This document shows positions 25,024 through 31,867 of a stretch of DNA of 31,867 bases, one piece after another. The notes under the pieces are model-generated. The model worked only from the letters and a program-made list of their open reading frames with translations, was not told the DNA's origin and did no database searches. A program made the position numbers and the translations under genes. The DNA is from SLRI01 sp964576715. GTDB lineage: Bacteria > Pseudomonadota > Alphaproteobacteria > Geminicoccales > Geminicoccaceae. The stretch spans positions 1 to 31,867 of the forward strand of contig CAZNWE010000047.1 in the NCBI GenBank assembly GCA_964576715.1, in the 5' to 3' direction. Each line of letters opens with the position of its first letter. The stretch's first letter is position 1.

Positions 25024-25626
25024 CTAGAGCAGCCCCTTGGTCGACGGGATGTCGCCGTGCGCCGTGAGCGCCACGGCGTCCCTGAGCGCCAGGGCCGCGG
25101 CCTTGAACGCGGCCTCGGCGCGGTGGTGGTCGTTCTGGCCCTTCAAGACGTCGACATGCAGCGCCATGCGCCCGGCGATCGCCAGCGACTGGAAGAAGTG
25201 CCCGAGATTCTCCGCGGCGACGTCGCCGATCTTCGGGCGGGTGAGGCCGAGCTCGACCTGCGGCGAGGGCCGGCCGGAAAGGTCGACCACGACCCGCGCC
25301 AACGCTTCGTCCAAGGGGGCATAGGCATGGGCGAAGCGGCGAATACCCCGCCGGTCGCCCAGGGCCTGGTCGAGCGCCTGCCCCAGGGCCAGGCCGCAAT
25401 CCTCGACCGTGTGGTGGTCGTCGACATGGAGATCGCCCGAGCAGGCGAGTTCGAGGTCGAAGCGGCTGTGTTTGATCAACGCCGTCAGCATGTGGTCGAA
25501 AAAACCGAGACCGGTGTCGATCGCCGTGACCCCGCTGCCGTCGAGGCTGAGCGTCAGGCGGATCTCGGTCTCCGCGGTATGCCGCTCGATGCTGGCGCTG
25601 CGACCGCTCACGGCACGATCACTCAC
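25024..25626 (-). CDS. hisB: Imidazoleglycerol-phosphate dehydratase
   Basis: Mn-dependent enzyme that dehydrates imidazole glycerol phosphate to imidazole acetol phosphate. The 200-aa monofunctional form shows all histidine-rich metal motifs: GFFDHMLTALIKHSRFDL, DDHHTVEDCGLALG, NLGHFFQSLA and DHHRAEAAFKA, ending with the typical STKGLL. No histidinol-phosphatase domain is fused, as usual outside enterics. GTG 25626 is chosen because it overlaps the hisG stop by four bases (GTGA); GTG 25611, five codons in, is the alternative. It is followed after two bases by the uma2-family gene. Confidence 0.96.
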   Translation of the reverse strand: MSDRAVSGRSASIERHTAETEIRLTLSLDGSGVTAIDTGLGFFDHMLTALIKHSRFDLELACSGDLHVDDHHTVEDCGLALGQALDQALGDRRGIRRFAHAYAPLDEALARVVVDLSGRPSPQVELGLTRPKIGDVAAENLGHFFQSLAIAGRMALHVDVLKGQNDHHRAEAAFKAAALALRDAVALTAHGDIPSTKGLL

Positions 25627-26540
25627 GGGACGATCTGGGCGAGTTGCGAGACGACGATGTCGGTCCCGCCCACTTCTTTGATGCGGCGGATCAACGCCGG
25701 CAGGTCGGCCCGGGGTACTGCGGCCTTGACCGCGAAGCCGGCCGCACCGTGCAGCGGCGAGATCGTCGGCTCGCGCATGCAGGGCAGCACCTCGACCACC
25801 GCTTCCAGCTGCTCGCTCGCCACATTGACCTCCAGCATCACCCGCTGCCGAGCGTCGAGGACCGAGCGGATCAGCAGGGCGAAATGTTCGATCACCGCCC
25901 GCTTGCTGGGATCCTCGAGCGAGCGGGGATGGGCGTAGAGGCGGGTCGAAGAACGCATCAGCTCGTCGAAGATGGTGAGGCCATTGGCCTTCAGCGTGGC
26001 ACCGGTGGCGGTGTTGTCGACCACGCAGTCGGCATCCTCGGGCGGGAAGACCTCGGTCGCACCGTAGGAGCGGACGATCCGCGCATCGAGGCCGTGGCCG
26101 AGGAGCCACTCGGTGGTCAGCTTCTCGTACTCGGTGGCGACGACGAAACGCGTGCTGGGCGGGCGGCCGCCCTCGAGAAAGCGATGGTCGGCGGCGGCGA
26201 CGATGCGCACCGGGTCGAGGCCGGTATCGACAAGCTCGACCAGGTCCACGGACTTCTCGGCGACCCAGTCCGCACCCGCAAAGCCGAGATCGCGGCTGCC
26301 GGCATCGAGCATCTCGACGATGTTCTGCGGTTTCAGGATCTTCGCCTCGAACGCCTCGAGCGACAAAGACGGGCGATAGCCGCGCCGGTCGTAGGTCAGG
26401 CGGATGCCGGCATCGCCCAAGAGCTGCACGACGCCTTCCTGCATCCGCCCCTTGGGCAGGGCCAGATGAACGAGCGGGACAGCGTTGGTTGGCGCGGGCG
26501 GCAAGACTCTGACCGGGGACGGTTGCGGCAGGGAAACCAA
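25623..26540 (-). CDS. hisG: ATP phosphoribosyltransferase, long form with regulatory domain
   Basis: First committed enzyme of histidine synthesis, condensing ATP and PRPP. The 305-aa protein contains LALPKGRMQEG at the N-terminus, DLGFAGADWVAEK, the PRPP loop region with CVVDNTATGATLKANG, and a C-terminal ACT-like regulatory part (LPCMREPTISPL...DLPALIRRIKEVGGTDI). That marks the long HisG form, which is feedback-inhibited by histidine and needs no HisZ. The TTG at 26540 is the longest start; a TTG at 26504 would trim 12 residues, and neither has a clear ribosome-binding site. It opens the his operon, with a promoter candidate 32 nt upstream. Confidence 0.94.
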   Translation of the reverse strand: MVSLPQPSPVRVLPPAPTNAVPLVHLALPKGRMQEGVVQLLGDAGIRLTYDRRGYRPSLSLEAFEAKILKPQNIVEMLDAGSRDLGFAGADWVAEKSVDLVELVDTGLDPVRIVAAADHRFLEGGRPPSTRFVVATEYEKLTTEWLLGHGLDARIVRSYGATEVFPPEDADCVVDNTATGATLKANGLTIFDELMRSSTRLYAHPRSLEDPSKRAVIEHFALLIRSVLDARQRVMLEVNVASEQLEAVVEVLPCMREPTISPLHGAAGFAVKAAVPRADLPALIRRIKEVGGTDIVVSQLAQIVP

Positions 26541-26571
26541 CGCCCGGACGGCTGTCGGGGCGACCCCTCAG

Positions 26572-26600
26572 CCTATAGAGAAGCCCTGGCCGGGCGTAAA
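26572..26600 (-). promoter_or_regulatory. Candidate sigma70-type promoter of the his operon
   Basis: Minus strand: TTTACG (26600-26595), a 17-nt spacer and TATAGG (26577-26572). Each box matches consensus at four of six positions. It would give a leader of about 24 nt before the hisG TTG, containing GGGG-TCG-CCCC. No histidine-codon-rich leader peptide or attenuator is visible. Confidence 0.5.
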
Positions 26601-26633
26601 GGCGAGCCCGCTCAGCTGCACGCGCCTCGGCGT

Positions 26634-28775
26634 TCAACCGCGCGCCTGCTCGGCCTCCTCGCCATTGCCCTGGTAGGCAGCGGTTTCGGGCGCATAAAGC
26701 CCATCCTCCGGGCCGGTCCAGAGTGGCTCGACGCGCAGGAAACCGCCGAGCATGTCGTCGGCCGCGGCATCGGGCGCGGAGCGGCTGCCGTCGACCTCGG
26801 TCGGCGCCGGTGAGAAGCCCTCGGTGGCGGACTCGTAAAGGGCGAATGGTGCGTCATGGGCCGGGCCGTCATCGTCGAGCCACGCCGGGTCGAGAATGTC
26901 GTCATCGGCTTCGACCGATTGCGGGCCGAGATAGATGGCGAGCAGATCGTCAGCACCGCCGCTCCCGGCCGCGGCTGCCGATGGCTGGTCGATGAAGCGG
27001 TCGAGCGAGAGGACCTCGCCCTGGTGCTCGACGCCGGCGAAGGCCTCGCGGTGGTTGGCGTAGTCGTCGATCCGGACGATGTCGGCACCGCCGTGGCCGA
27101 TGACCAAATCGTCGCCGGCCAGCCGCGCCTCGAGCCCGGCCGGGTCCTCGAGGCCGTCGAAGCGCAGCCGGTTGACACCCTGGTGGTCGAAGATCGTGTT
27201 CTTGCCACCCTCGGCGAGACCGAAGGCGTAAAGATCGTCGCCCCCGCCGCCATGCAGTTCGGTGTCGCCGGCCCCGCCATAGAGCAGGTCGTCACCATCG
27301 CCGCCGTCGAGGTAGTCGCTGCCGGTGCTGCCGTGGAGCGTGTCGTTGCCGCCGCCGGCATAGAGGACGTCGTCGCCGGCCCCGCCATAGAGCCGGTTGT
27401 CGCCGTCATTGCCCCAGATCGTGTTGCCCTGGTCCGAGGCGACCACGTCGTGCCGGTCGTCGCCGGTCAGCCGAACCTGGTCGATGCGCGGGTCGACCTG
27501 CCACTTGAAGTCGTTGGCGTCGTCCGGGAACTGCCGCCCGGCCGGGCTCGTGCCCATGACGAAGGTGGTGCTGCCATCGGCCGAGAGGCTCGAGAACTTG
27601 CCGCGCAGCGAGGCGGCGAAGCCCGGTGCGACCTCGAGCGTGTCGACGCCGCCGCCGTTCGGGCCCTCGTTGTTGCCTACCGCCACGTCGCGCCAGTCAT
27701 TGACGACGAGCGTGCTGTTGCCGGTCCCGGCGTAGAGCTTGTTGATGCCGGCGACGCCGTCGAGCCGGTCACTGCCCGGCCCGCCATGGATGCTGTCGTT
27801 GCCGGTGCCACCGAAAAGCTGGTTGTCACCATCGTCACCGTAGATTTCGTTATTGCCGCCGCCACCATAGATACTATCGTTGCCGGCGCCTCCCCGCAAC
27901 ACGTCGTTGCCCGGACCACCATAGACGAGGTCGTCGCCGGCCCCGGCAACGATCGTGTTCTTGCCGCCGACGCCATCGATGATGTCGTCGCCAGCGGTGC
28001 CGACGAGATAGTCGTTCTGCGGCGTGCCGGTGATCCGCAGCCCCGGGTTGCCCGGTGCCGGGTCGACCACATCACCGCCGCCCCCGGCACCAGCGCCCCC
28101 GCCACCAGCGCCCCCGCCACCAGCGCCAGCGTCGGCACCACTCGCCGGGATCTCCGGCGGCGGGACAGGCTCGCTGACGATATCGCGGGGATCACCGAGA
28201 TCGCCGATGTTCTCGTCGGGAAACCCCGCGACGTCGCCGCTCGCATCGGGAAAGGCGAAGGGGGCCTCGCTGCCGAAGGCGAGAACGACATCGCCGATCT
28301 CGGGGGTCGGCGGCGGGGTGGACTCCGGGGCGGCAGCGGCGCCGGGCAACGCCGCAGCTGACTCACTCGTCGATTCGGCGCGCAGCGGCGTCGCATCGCC
28401 AGGCGCAGCGGGTTGCCGGTCGACCAGAGCCGACGCGCCCGCGGCCGTGGCACCAGCGACCATGGCTGCGGCACCGGCGGCCGGGACCACCGACAGCCCC
28501 TGGCTGGCCGCCGGGTCGGTTGCGCGATCGGGAGACAGCTGCAAGTCCTGCTCCCCGGCCACCGCACCCCCCGGCGCGGCGTCCGCGGCCTCGCCGGCGG
28601 CGACATCCTTGCCGCGCATCAGCAGCAGGCCGAGAAAGCTCGCCCCCAAGGGCGCGCCAATGGCCATGGCTCGACCATTGGATCGCCGGGGCGGCGCCGC
28701 CTCTGCCGCCTCCTCATGATTCGCCCGCCCGCGCGCAACGGACCGCTTTACAGCACCATAGCCGTTCAACATCAT
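26634..28775 (-). CDS. RTX (hemolysin-type calcium-binding repeat) protein
   Basis: A 713-aa protein likely secreted by a type I system and folding on calcium outside the cell. Two blocks of glycine-rich nonapeptides (GGxGxDxLx) are clear: about residues 249-353, with GTAGDDIIDG, GGPGNDVLRG, GGAGNDSIYG and so on, and about 449-525, with GGAGDDVLYA and GGDGDDLLYG. They are separated by a non-repeat segment of about 95 residues with a VVND-DVAVGN element. The N-terminal 240 residues are Ala/Pro/Gly-rich, with one short hydrophobic stretch (GAPLGASFLGLLLM) and a Gly-Ala run. No protease, lipase or other catalytic motif is visible. ATG 28775 (MMLNGYG) has GGGAG upstream. No secretion genes are in the window. 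Confidence 0.85.
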   Translation of the reverse strand: MMLNGYGAVKRSVARGRANHEEAAEAAPPRRSNGRAMAIGAPLGASFLGLLLMRGKDVAAGEAADAAPGGAVAGEQDLQLSPDRATDPAASQGLSVVPAAGAAAMVAGATAAGASALVDRQPAAPGDATPLRAESTSESAAALPGAAAAPESTPPPTPEIGDVVLAFGSEAPFAFPDASGDVAGFPDENIGDLGDPRDIVSEPVPPPEIPASGADAGAGGGGAGGGGAGAGGGGDVVDPAPGNPGLRITGTPQNDYLVGTAGDDIIDGVGGKNTIVAGAGDDLVYGGPGNDVLRGGAGNDSIYGGGGNNEIYGDDGDNQLFGGTGNDSIHGGPGSDRLDGVAGINKLYAGTGNSTLVVNDWRDVAVGNNEGPNGGGVDTLEVAPGFAASLRGKFSSLSADGSTTFVMGTSPAGRQFPDDANDFKWQVDPRIDQVRLTGDDRHDVVASDQGNTIWGNDGDNRLYGGAGDDVLYAGGGNDTLHGSTGSDYLDGGDGDDLLYGGAGDTELHGGGGDDLYAFGLAEGGKNTIFDHQGVNRLRFDGLEDPAGLEARLAGDDLVIGHGGADIVRIDDYANHREAFAGVEHQGEVLSLDRFIDQPSAAAAGSGGADDLLAIYLGPQSVEADDDILDPAWLDDDGPAHDAPFALYESATEGFSPAPTEVDGSRSAPDAAADDMLGGFLRVEPLWTGPEDGLYAPETAAYQGNGEEAEQARG
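28088..28127 (-). repeat. 15-bp tandem repeat coding a Gly/Ala run in the RTX protein
   Basis: On the plus strand the unit CACCAGCGCCCCCGC appears at 28088-28102 and 28103-28117, with a partial third copy at 28118-28127. In the minus-strand gene it encodes repeats of Ala-Gly-Gly-Gly-Gly type (AGAGGGGAGGGGAG). Being a multiple of three, copy-number change would lengthen or shorten a linker without breaking the frame. Confidence 0.8.
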
Positions 28776-28885
28776 CGTCGTGTGCTCCCGCCCCGCTTGG
28801 TTGTTCGGGCAGTGGTGTCACTCGATGACGAGCCGATGGGACCCGGCAGTATTGAAACGTCAGACGGTGTCTTCCCTCAAGCTGA

Positions 28886-28914
28886 ACACTAGGCGGCTAA
28901 CCCCCTCATTTCAA
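28886..28914 (-). promoter_or_regulatory. Candidate promoter of the RTX gene
   Basis: Minus strand: TTGAAA (28914-28909), a 17-nt spacer and TAGTGT (28891-28886), roughly 100 nt upstream of the ATG. It lies in the A/T-richer stretch 28880-29010, which is unlike the rest of the window. Confidence 0.4.
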
Positions 28915-28921
28915 ATGTTTT

Positions 28922-28950
28922 TTTCAATCCAGTTCAGCTAGCGGTAGAAT
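28922..28950 (+). promoter_or_regulatory. Candidate promoter of the small exported protein gene
   Basis: TTTCAA (28922-28927), a 17-nt spacer and TAGAAT (28945-28950), about 58 nt before the ATG at 29009. The -10 matches five of six positions; the -35 is weak. It is divergent from, and close to, the RTX promoter candidate. Confidence 0.4.
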
Positions 28951-29008
28951 GTTTTCCACGAGTGGCTTAGCATTGAAAACTGACTGAAGACGCAAGGAAC
29001 AAGGTTCA

Positions 29009-29380
29009 ATGAATTGGAATCACAGACTTTGTTCAAAAGGGGGCATGACGGCGCGCGGTCGACGCGGCGGCCTGACGCTGGCCGCCGCCGTCCTCCTGCT
29101 CGACGCTTGCACGCTCGCCGAGGCGTCGGCAGTGTCGAGCCCGCCGGCCGGCGTGCCCGCCGCGGCGATCGAGGTGGCACCCGATCTCTACATGCTGCCG
29201 ATGGGTATTGACGAGGCAGGCTGCCCGGTGTTCCAGCCCTGGTCACCGACGATGATGGTCGTTCAGGTGCTGCATTGGCGAACCGCCGACGGCAGCTTCA
29301 CCCTCGACCGCGACGCCGCCGATTGCCCGCCACCCGCGGGCGAGACGCCGGACGGCCGGGGCGCGCCCGACAACGGCTGA
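29009..29380 (+). CDS. Small exported protein, possible lipoprotein; unknown function
   Basis: A 123-aa protein. After a basic region (TARGRRGG) comes a hydrophobic signal core LTLAAAVLLLDACTLAEASA. The sequence LDAC resembles a lipobox but has Asp at -2, so lipidation is uncertain; cleavage at an AEASA-like site is an alternative. The mature part holds Cys in AGCPVFQPW and ADCPPPAG, possibly a disulfide, and ends in a Pro/Gly/Asp-rich tail. I recognise no family. ATG 29009 has AAGG just upstream; ATG 29045 is the alternative and begins nearer to the signal core. It is divergent from the RTX gene and ends 11 nt from choV, which is convergent. Confidence 0.65.
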   Translation: MNWNHRLCSKGGMTARGRRGGLTLAAAVLLLDACTLAEASAVSSPPAGVPAAAIEVAPDLYMLPMGIDEAGCPVFQPWSPTMMVVQVLHWRTADGSFTLDRDAADCPPPAGETPDGRGAPDNG

Positions 29381-29391
29381 AGCCGCGACGG

Positions 29392-30558
29392 TCAGCGCAG
29401 GAAAGCCGCGAACAGCTCCCGCTCGCCGACGAACCCCGCCACCCTGCCGTCGTCGTCGGTGACGACGAAACCGGCGCGACCACGCGCCGCCACGCCGACC
29501 AGGATCGCCACGGGTGTCGTCGGCGGGCAGCACCAGAATGAAAGCGGCGCATCACCCTCGACACCTGCGGCCGCGGACAACGGCCGCAGCTCGATCGCAG
29601 CGCCGTCGAGCGTCGCCGTAACACCCGACCCGGCCGCGCCGGTCGACAGGGCGAGCCGGCCATGCGCCGTCTCGAGTGCTGCCGTCGGGCCGGCGAGCGG
29701 CCGCATCACGCTGGCCGCGGTCAGCACCCTGAGCGGGTTCACATTGGCGACGAAATCGCGGACGTAGTCGGTCGCCGGGGCGGTGACGATGGTCTCGGGC
29801 GGGCCCGCCTGGATGATCCGCCCGCCCTCCATGATCGCGATCTGATTGCCGAGCTTCAACGCCTCGTCGAGGTCGTGGCTGACGAAGACGATGGTCTTCT
29901 TCAGCCGCTGCTGCAGCTCGAGCAGCTCGTCCTGCAGCCGGTCGCGGATCAACGGATCGAGGGCGGAGAAGGGTTCGTCCATCAACAGGATGTCGGCGTC
30001 GGTGGCAAACGCCCGGGCGAGCCCGACCCGCTGCTGCATGCCGCCCGAGAGCTCGTGCGCATGCTTGTCGGCCCAGGCATCGAGGTTCACCATCTCCAGC
30101 TTCTCGGTCACGATCCGCTGCCGCTCGGCCTTGGCGGTACCCCTGAGCTCGAGGCCGAAGCCGACATTCTCGGCGACCGTTCGCCAGGGCAGGAGGGCGA
30201 ACTGCTGAAAGACCATGGCGATCCGCTGGGTCCGCAGCCGCTTGAGGGTGCGCCGATCGCAGCTGGCGACGTCGACCTGCCGCCCGCCATCGGCGACCAG
30301 GACCCGGCCGCGGGTGACCGGGTTGAGCCGGTTGACCGCCCGCAACAGGGTCGACTTGCCGGAGCCCGACAGCCCCATCAGCACGCAGATCTCGCCCTTG
30401 GGGATGGCGAGGGTGCAGCCGGCGACACCGAGGATCTGCCCGGTCTCCGCGAGGATCGCCTCGCGCGTGGCACCCGCCTCGAGCAGCGGCAAGGCACGGG
30501 CCGGCGCATCGCCGAAGACGATGTCGACGGCCTCGAAGGCGATGGCGGCCTCAGCCAC
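29392..30558 (-). CDS. choV: Choline/betaine ABC transporter ATP-binding protein
   Basis: ATPase of a quaternary-amine importer. The 388-aa protein has Walker A GLSGSGKST, Q-loop FQQFALLPWRT, signature ELSGGMQQRVGLARA, Walker B ILLMDEPFSALDP and the switch His in VSHDLDEAL. The N-terminal region (DIVFGDAPARALPLLEAG, then AETGQILGV) and the LRAVNRLNPVTRG block match the ChoV subgroup of ProV-type ATPases. The last ~110 residues form a CBS-like regulatory region. The GTG start overlaps the end of choW by eight bases. The assignment to choline rather than glycine betaine is by resemblance. Confidence 0.88.
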   Translation of the reverse strand: MAEAAIAFEAVDIVFGDAPARALPLLEAGATREAILAETGQILGVAGCTLAIPKGEICVLMGLSGSGKSTLLRAVNRLNPVTRGRVLVADGGRQVDVASCDRRTLKRLRTQRIAMVFQQFALLPWRTVAENVGFGLELRGTAKAERQRIVTEKLEMVNLDAWADKHAHELSGGMQQRVGLARAFATDADILLMDEPFSALDPLIRDRLQDELLELQQRLKKTIVFVSHDLDEALKLGNQIAIMEGGRIIQAGPPETIVTAPATDYVRDFVANVNPLRVLTAASVMRPLAGPTAALETAHGRLALSTGAAGSGVTATLDGAAIELRPLSAAAGVEGDAPLSFWCCPPTTPVAILVGVAARGRAGFVVTDDDGRVAGFVGERELFAAFLR

Positions 30559-31399
30559 CGCGCCTGCCCCGTTCCGGCTGCTTGCACACCCGGTCCAGAA
30601 TGATCGCCAGGATGACGATCGCGAGCCCGGCCTCGAATCCCCTGGCGATGTTGACCGTGTTCAGGGCGCGGACCACCGGCACGCCGAGCCCGGCGGCGCC
30701 GACCAAGGCCGCGATCACCACCATCGAGAGCGAGAGCATGATGCACTGGGTCAGCCCCGCCATGATGGTCGGCAAGGCGTACGGCAGCTCGACCTTCCAG
30801 AGCAGCTGCGAGCGGCTCGCCCCGAACGCCTCGCCCGCCTCGATGAGCGCCGTCGGCACCGAGGAAACACCCAGATGGGTGAGCCGGATGGGGGCCGGAA
30901 TGGCGAAGATGACGGTCGAGATGAGGCCGGGCACCACGCCGAGCCCGAACAGGATCAGCGTCGGGATCAGGTAGACGAAGGTCGGGATGGTCTGCATCAG
31001 GTCGAGCACCGGGCGCAGCAGCGCGTAGAGCCAGGGCCGGTGTGCTGCGGCGATGCCGACCGGCACGCCGACGATCATGCAGGTCGCAGCCGCGACGACG
31101 ACCAGCGCCAGGGTCTCGGTCGTCTCCTGCCAGTAGCCGAGATTGATCACCAGCAGCAACGACAAGACGATCAGGAGTGCCAGCTTCCACGAGCGGTGCA
31201 GGGCATAGGCCCCGGCGGCGAACAGCAGGACCAATAGCAGTGCTGGGATCGCCTGCAGGAGATCGACGAAGCTCTCGATGACGAGGCCCAACGCCCAGGC
31301 GATGGCGTCGAAGACGAAGGCGGCGTTGTCGTTGAGCGCATCGACGCCGTCGCTGATCCAGTTGCCGAGCGGGATCTTGTGGTCCTCGAGCCAGTCCAT
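30551..31399 (-). CDS. choW: Choline/betaine ABC transporter permease
   Basis: A 282-aa inner-membrane permease of the ProW/OpuAB type. It begins with a soluble segment (MDWLEDHKIPLGNWISDGVD), then about six helices, and carries the permease EAA-like loop in EAGEAFGASRSQLLWKVELPYALPTIMAGL. RPVLDLMQTIPTFVYLIP and FGLGVVPGLISTVIFAIPAPIR are typical of ChoW. ATG 31399 is chosen: it opens the conserved N-terminus and has GAGGAGAAG upstream. It is the first gene of choW-choV; the periplasmic binding protein gene choX is not adjacent in the window, which is unusual since it normally precedes choW. Confidence 0.9.
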   Translation of the reverse strand: MDWLEDHKIPLGNWISDGVDALNDNAAFVFDAIAWALGLVIESFVDLLQAIPALLLVLLFAAGAYALHRSWKLALLIVLSLLLVINLGYWQETTETLALVVVAAATCMIVGVPVGIAAAHRPWLYALLRPVLDLMQTIPTFVYLIPTLILFGLGVVPGLISTVIFAIPAPIRLTHLGVSSVPTALIEAGEAFGASRSQLLWKVELPYALPTIMAGLTQCIMLSLSMVVIAALVGAAGLGVPVVRALNTVNIARGFEAGLAIVILAIILDRVCKQPERGRRGG

Positions 31400-31582
31400 G
31401 CGCTTCTCCTCGGGCCTGCCCGCCGCGCGACCGCGAGCCGGGGACATGCGAGACCTTGCCGGAGGCGCTGCTCGATGACCAGCCTGCCGGGGATGCCGCA
31501 GCGACCGAGCACGCCGAAAAGCGCGAAGCCGACGCTGCCGCGCCGGCTGGCTCCGCTGCCGCTCCGCTTCAGGGATCAGCGG
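31400..31582. other. Intergenic region upstream of choW
   Basis: A 183-nt stretch between the SUMF1-domain gene end and choW. No gene or strong terminator is evident. The choW promoter or a BetI-like operator would lie here, but I can see no convincing palindrome. Confidence 0.3.
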
Positions 31583-31867
31583 TCACGATGGGGACGAACA
31601 CACCACACGAAACCCGAAGCCGTAGTCCCGGATGGTCGGGTGGCCCCCGCGGCGGTTGGCGCACCGCGCGAAGTCCCGGACGTAGTACCAGGACCCGCCG
31701 CGCAGCACGCGGGGACTCTTTTCCTTTGCCCGTATATCGACCCAGGCCCGGCCGTCGCCCGGGGCGCCCTCGTAGGTGTCGTGCCAATGGTCCTCGGTCC
31801 ACTCCCAGACATTGCCCAGCGTGTCGAACAGACCCCAAGGGTTGGCCGGATAGCTGCCCACCTCGGT
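31583..31867 (-). CDS. SUMF1/formylglycine-generating-enzyme-domain protein, C-terminal part (cut by window edge)
   Basis: Only the last 94 codons are in the window; the frame stays open to the right edge, so the start lies outside. Hallmarks of the FGE-sulfatase (SUMF1) fold are clear: TEVGSYPANPWGLFDTLGNVWEW, then WTEDHW, VLRGGSWYY, ARCANRRG and GFGFRVV at the end. True formylglycine-generating enzymes have a Cys pair five residues apart near RCAAR. Here the second Cys (RCANR) is present but the first position is Arg, so sulfatase activation is doubtful and a different SUMF1-fold role is likely. It is on the same strand as choW, 184 nt upstream of it. Confidence 0.85.
   Translation of the reverse strand, partial: TEVGSYPANPWGLFDTLGNVWEWTEDHWHDTYEGAPGDGRAWVDIRAKEKSPRVLRGGSWYYVRDFARCANRRGGHPTIRDYGFGFRVVCSSPS

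Noticed and set aside
27180..28030. Repetitive DNA that could be taken for a CRISPR or satellite
   Set aside because: The periodicity is the 27-nt coding unit of RTX nonapeptides with variable codons, not identical repeats with unique spacers.

Overview
The window is dense, very GC-rich bacterial chromosome: strong G/C third-position bias, many GTG/TTG starts, and stop/start overlaps inside operons. The gene set fits a free-living alphaproteobacterium, probably Rhodospirillales/Geminicoccales-like. It includes a choline-type ChoV/ChoW ABC pair, a cobalamin (B12) block with a B12 riboswitch, DapD/DapE of the succinylase lysine route, a UMF1-family MFS permease and a DmdC-like acyl-CoA dehydrogenase. 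The taxonomic placement is inference. I saw no insertion sequence, integrase, phage gene, CRISPR array, rRNA or tRNA.

Layout. 1-4260: a P-type cation ATPase followed by an eRF1-like (baeRF-type) protein. 4388-10056: a B12 block made of a cobalamin riboswitch, a DUF1289-fusion protein of unknown function, a UMF1-type MFS permease, cobA, cobS and a divergent cobT. 10133-11801: a divergent LysR regulator and flavin-binding split-barrel protein. 11878-14396: a two-gene operon of an oxalate-CoA-ligase-like synthetase and a ketopantoate-reductase-like protein. 14500-17056: operon dapD-dapE-membrane protein. 17200-20862: an FAD-linked 2-hydroxyacid dehydrogenase, a small lipoprotein and an acyl-CoA dehydrogenase. 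21185-26540: histidine operon hisG-hisB-uma2-hisH-hisF-hisAIE-pap2. 26634-28775: a large RTX (calcium-binding nonapeptide) protein with a divergent small exported protein. 29392-31399: choV and choW. 31583 to the right edge: the C-terminal end of a SUMF1-domain protein.

The most interesting locus is the histidine operon. One reading frame (23126-21885) fuses HisA, HisI (PRA-cyclohydrolase) and HisE (PRA-pyrophosphohydrolase). Its HisI-HisE half reads like the N-terminal half of fungal HIS4 rather than like the usual stand-alone proteobacterial enzymes, and the key HisA residues are kept. The same operon carries a Uma2-family nuclease-fold gene between hisB and hisH, coupled to both neighbours, with the expected catalytic Glu replaced by Gln. 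A PAP2 phosphatase is coupled to the operon's 3' end.

The second notable locus is the B12 riboswitch, which sits directly in front of an uncharacterised four-cysteine (DUF1289) fusion protein rather than a known transporter or synthesis gene. A strong hairpin is predicted over that gene's start codon.
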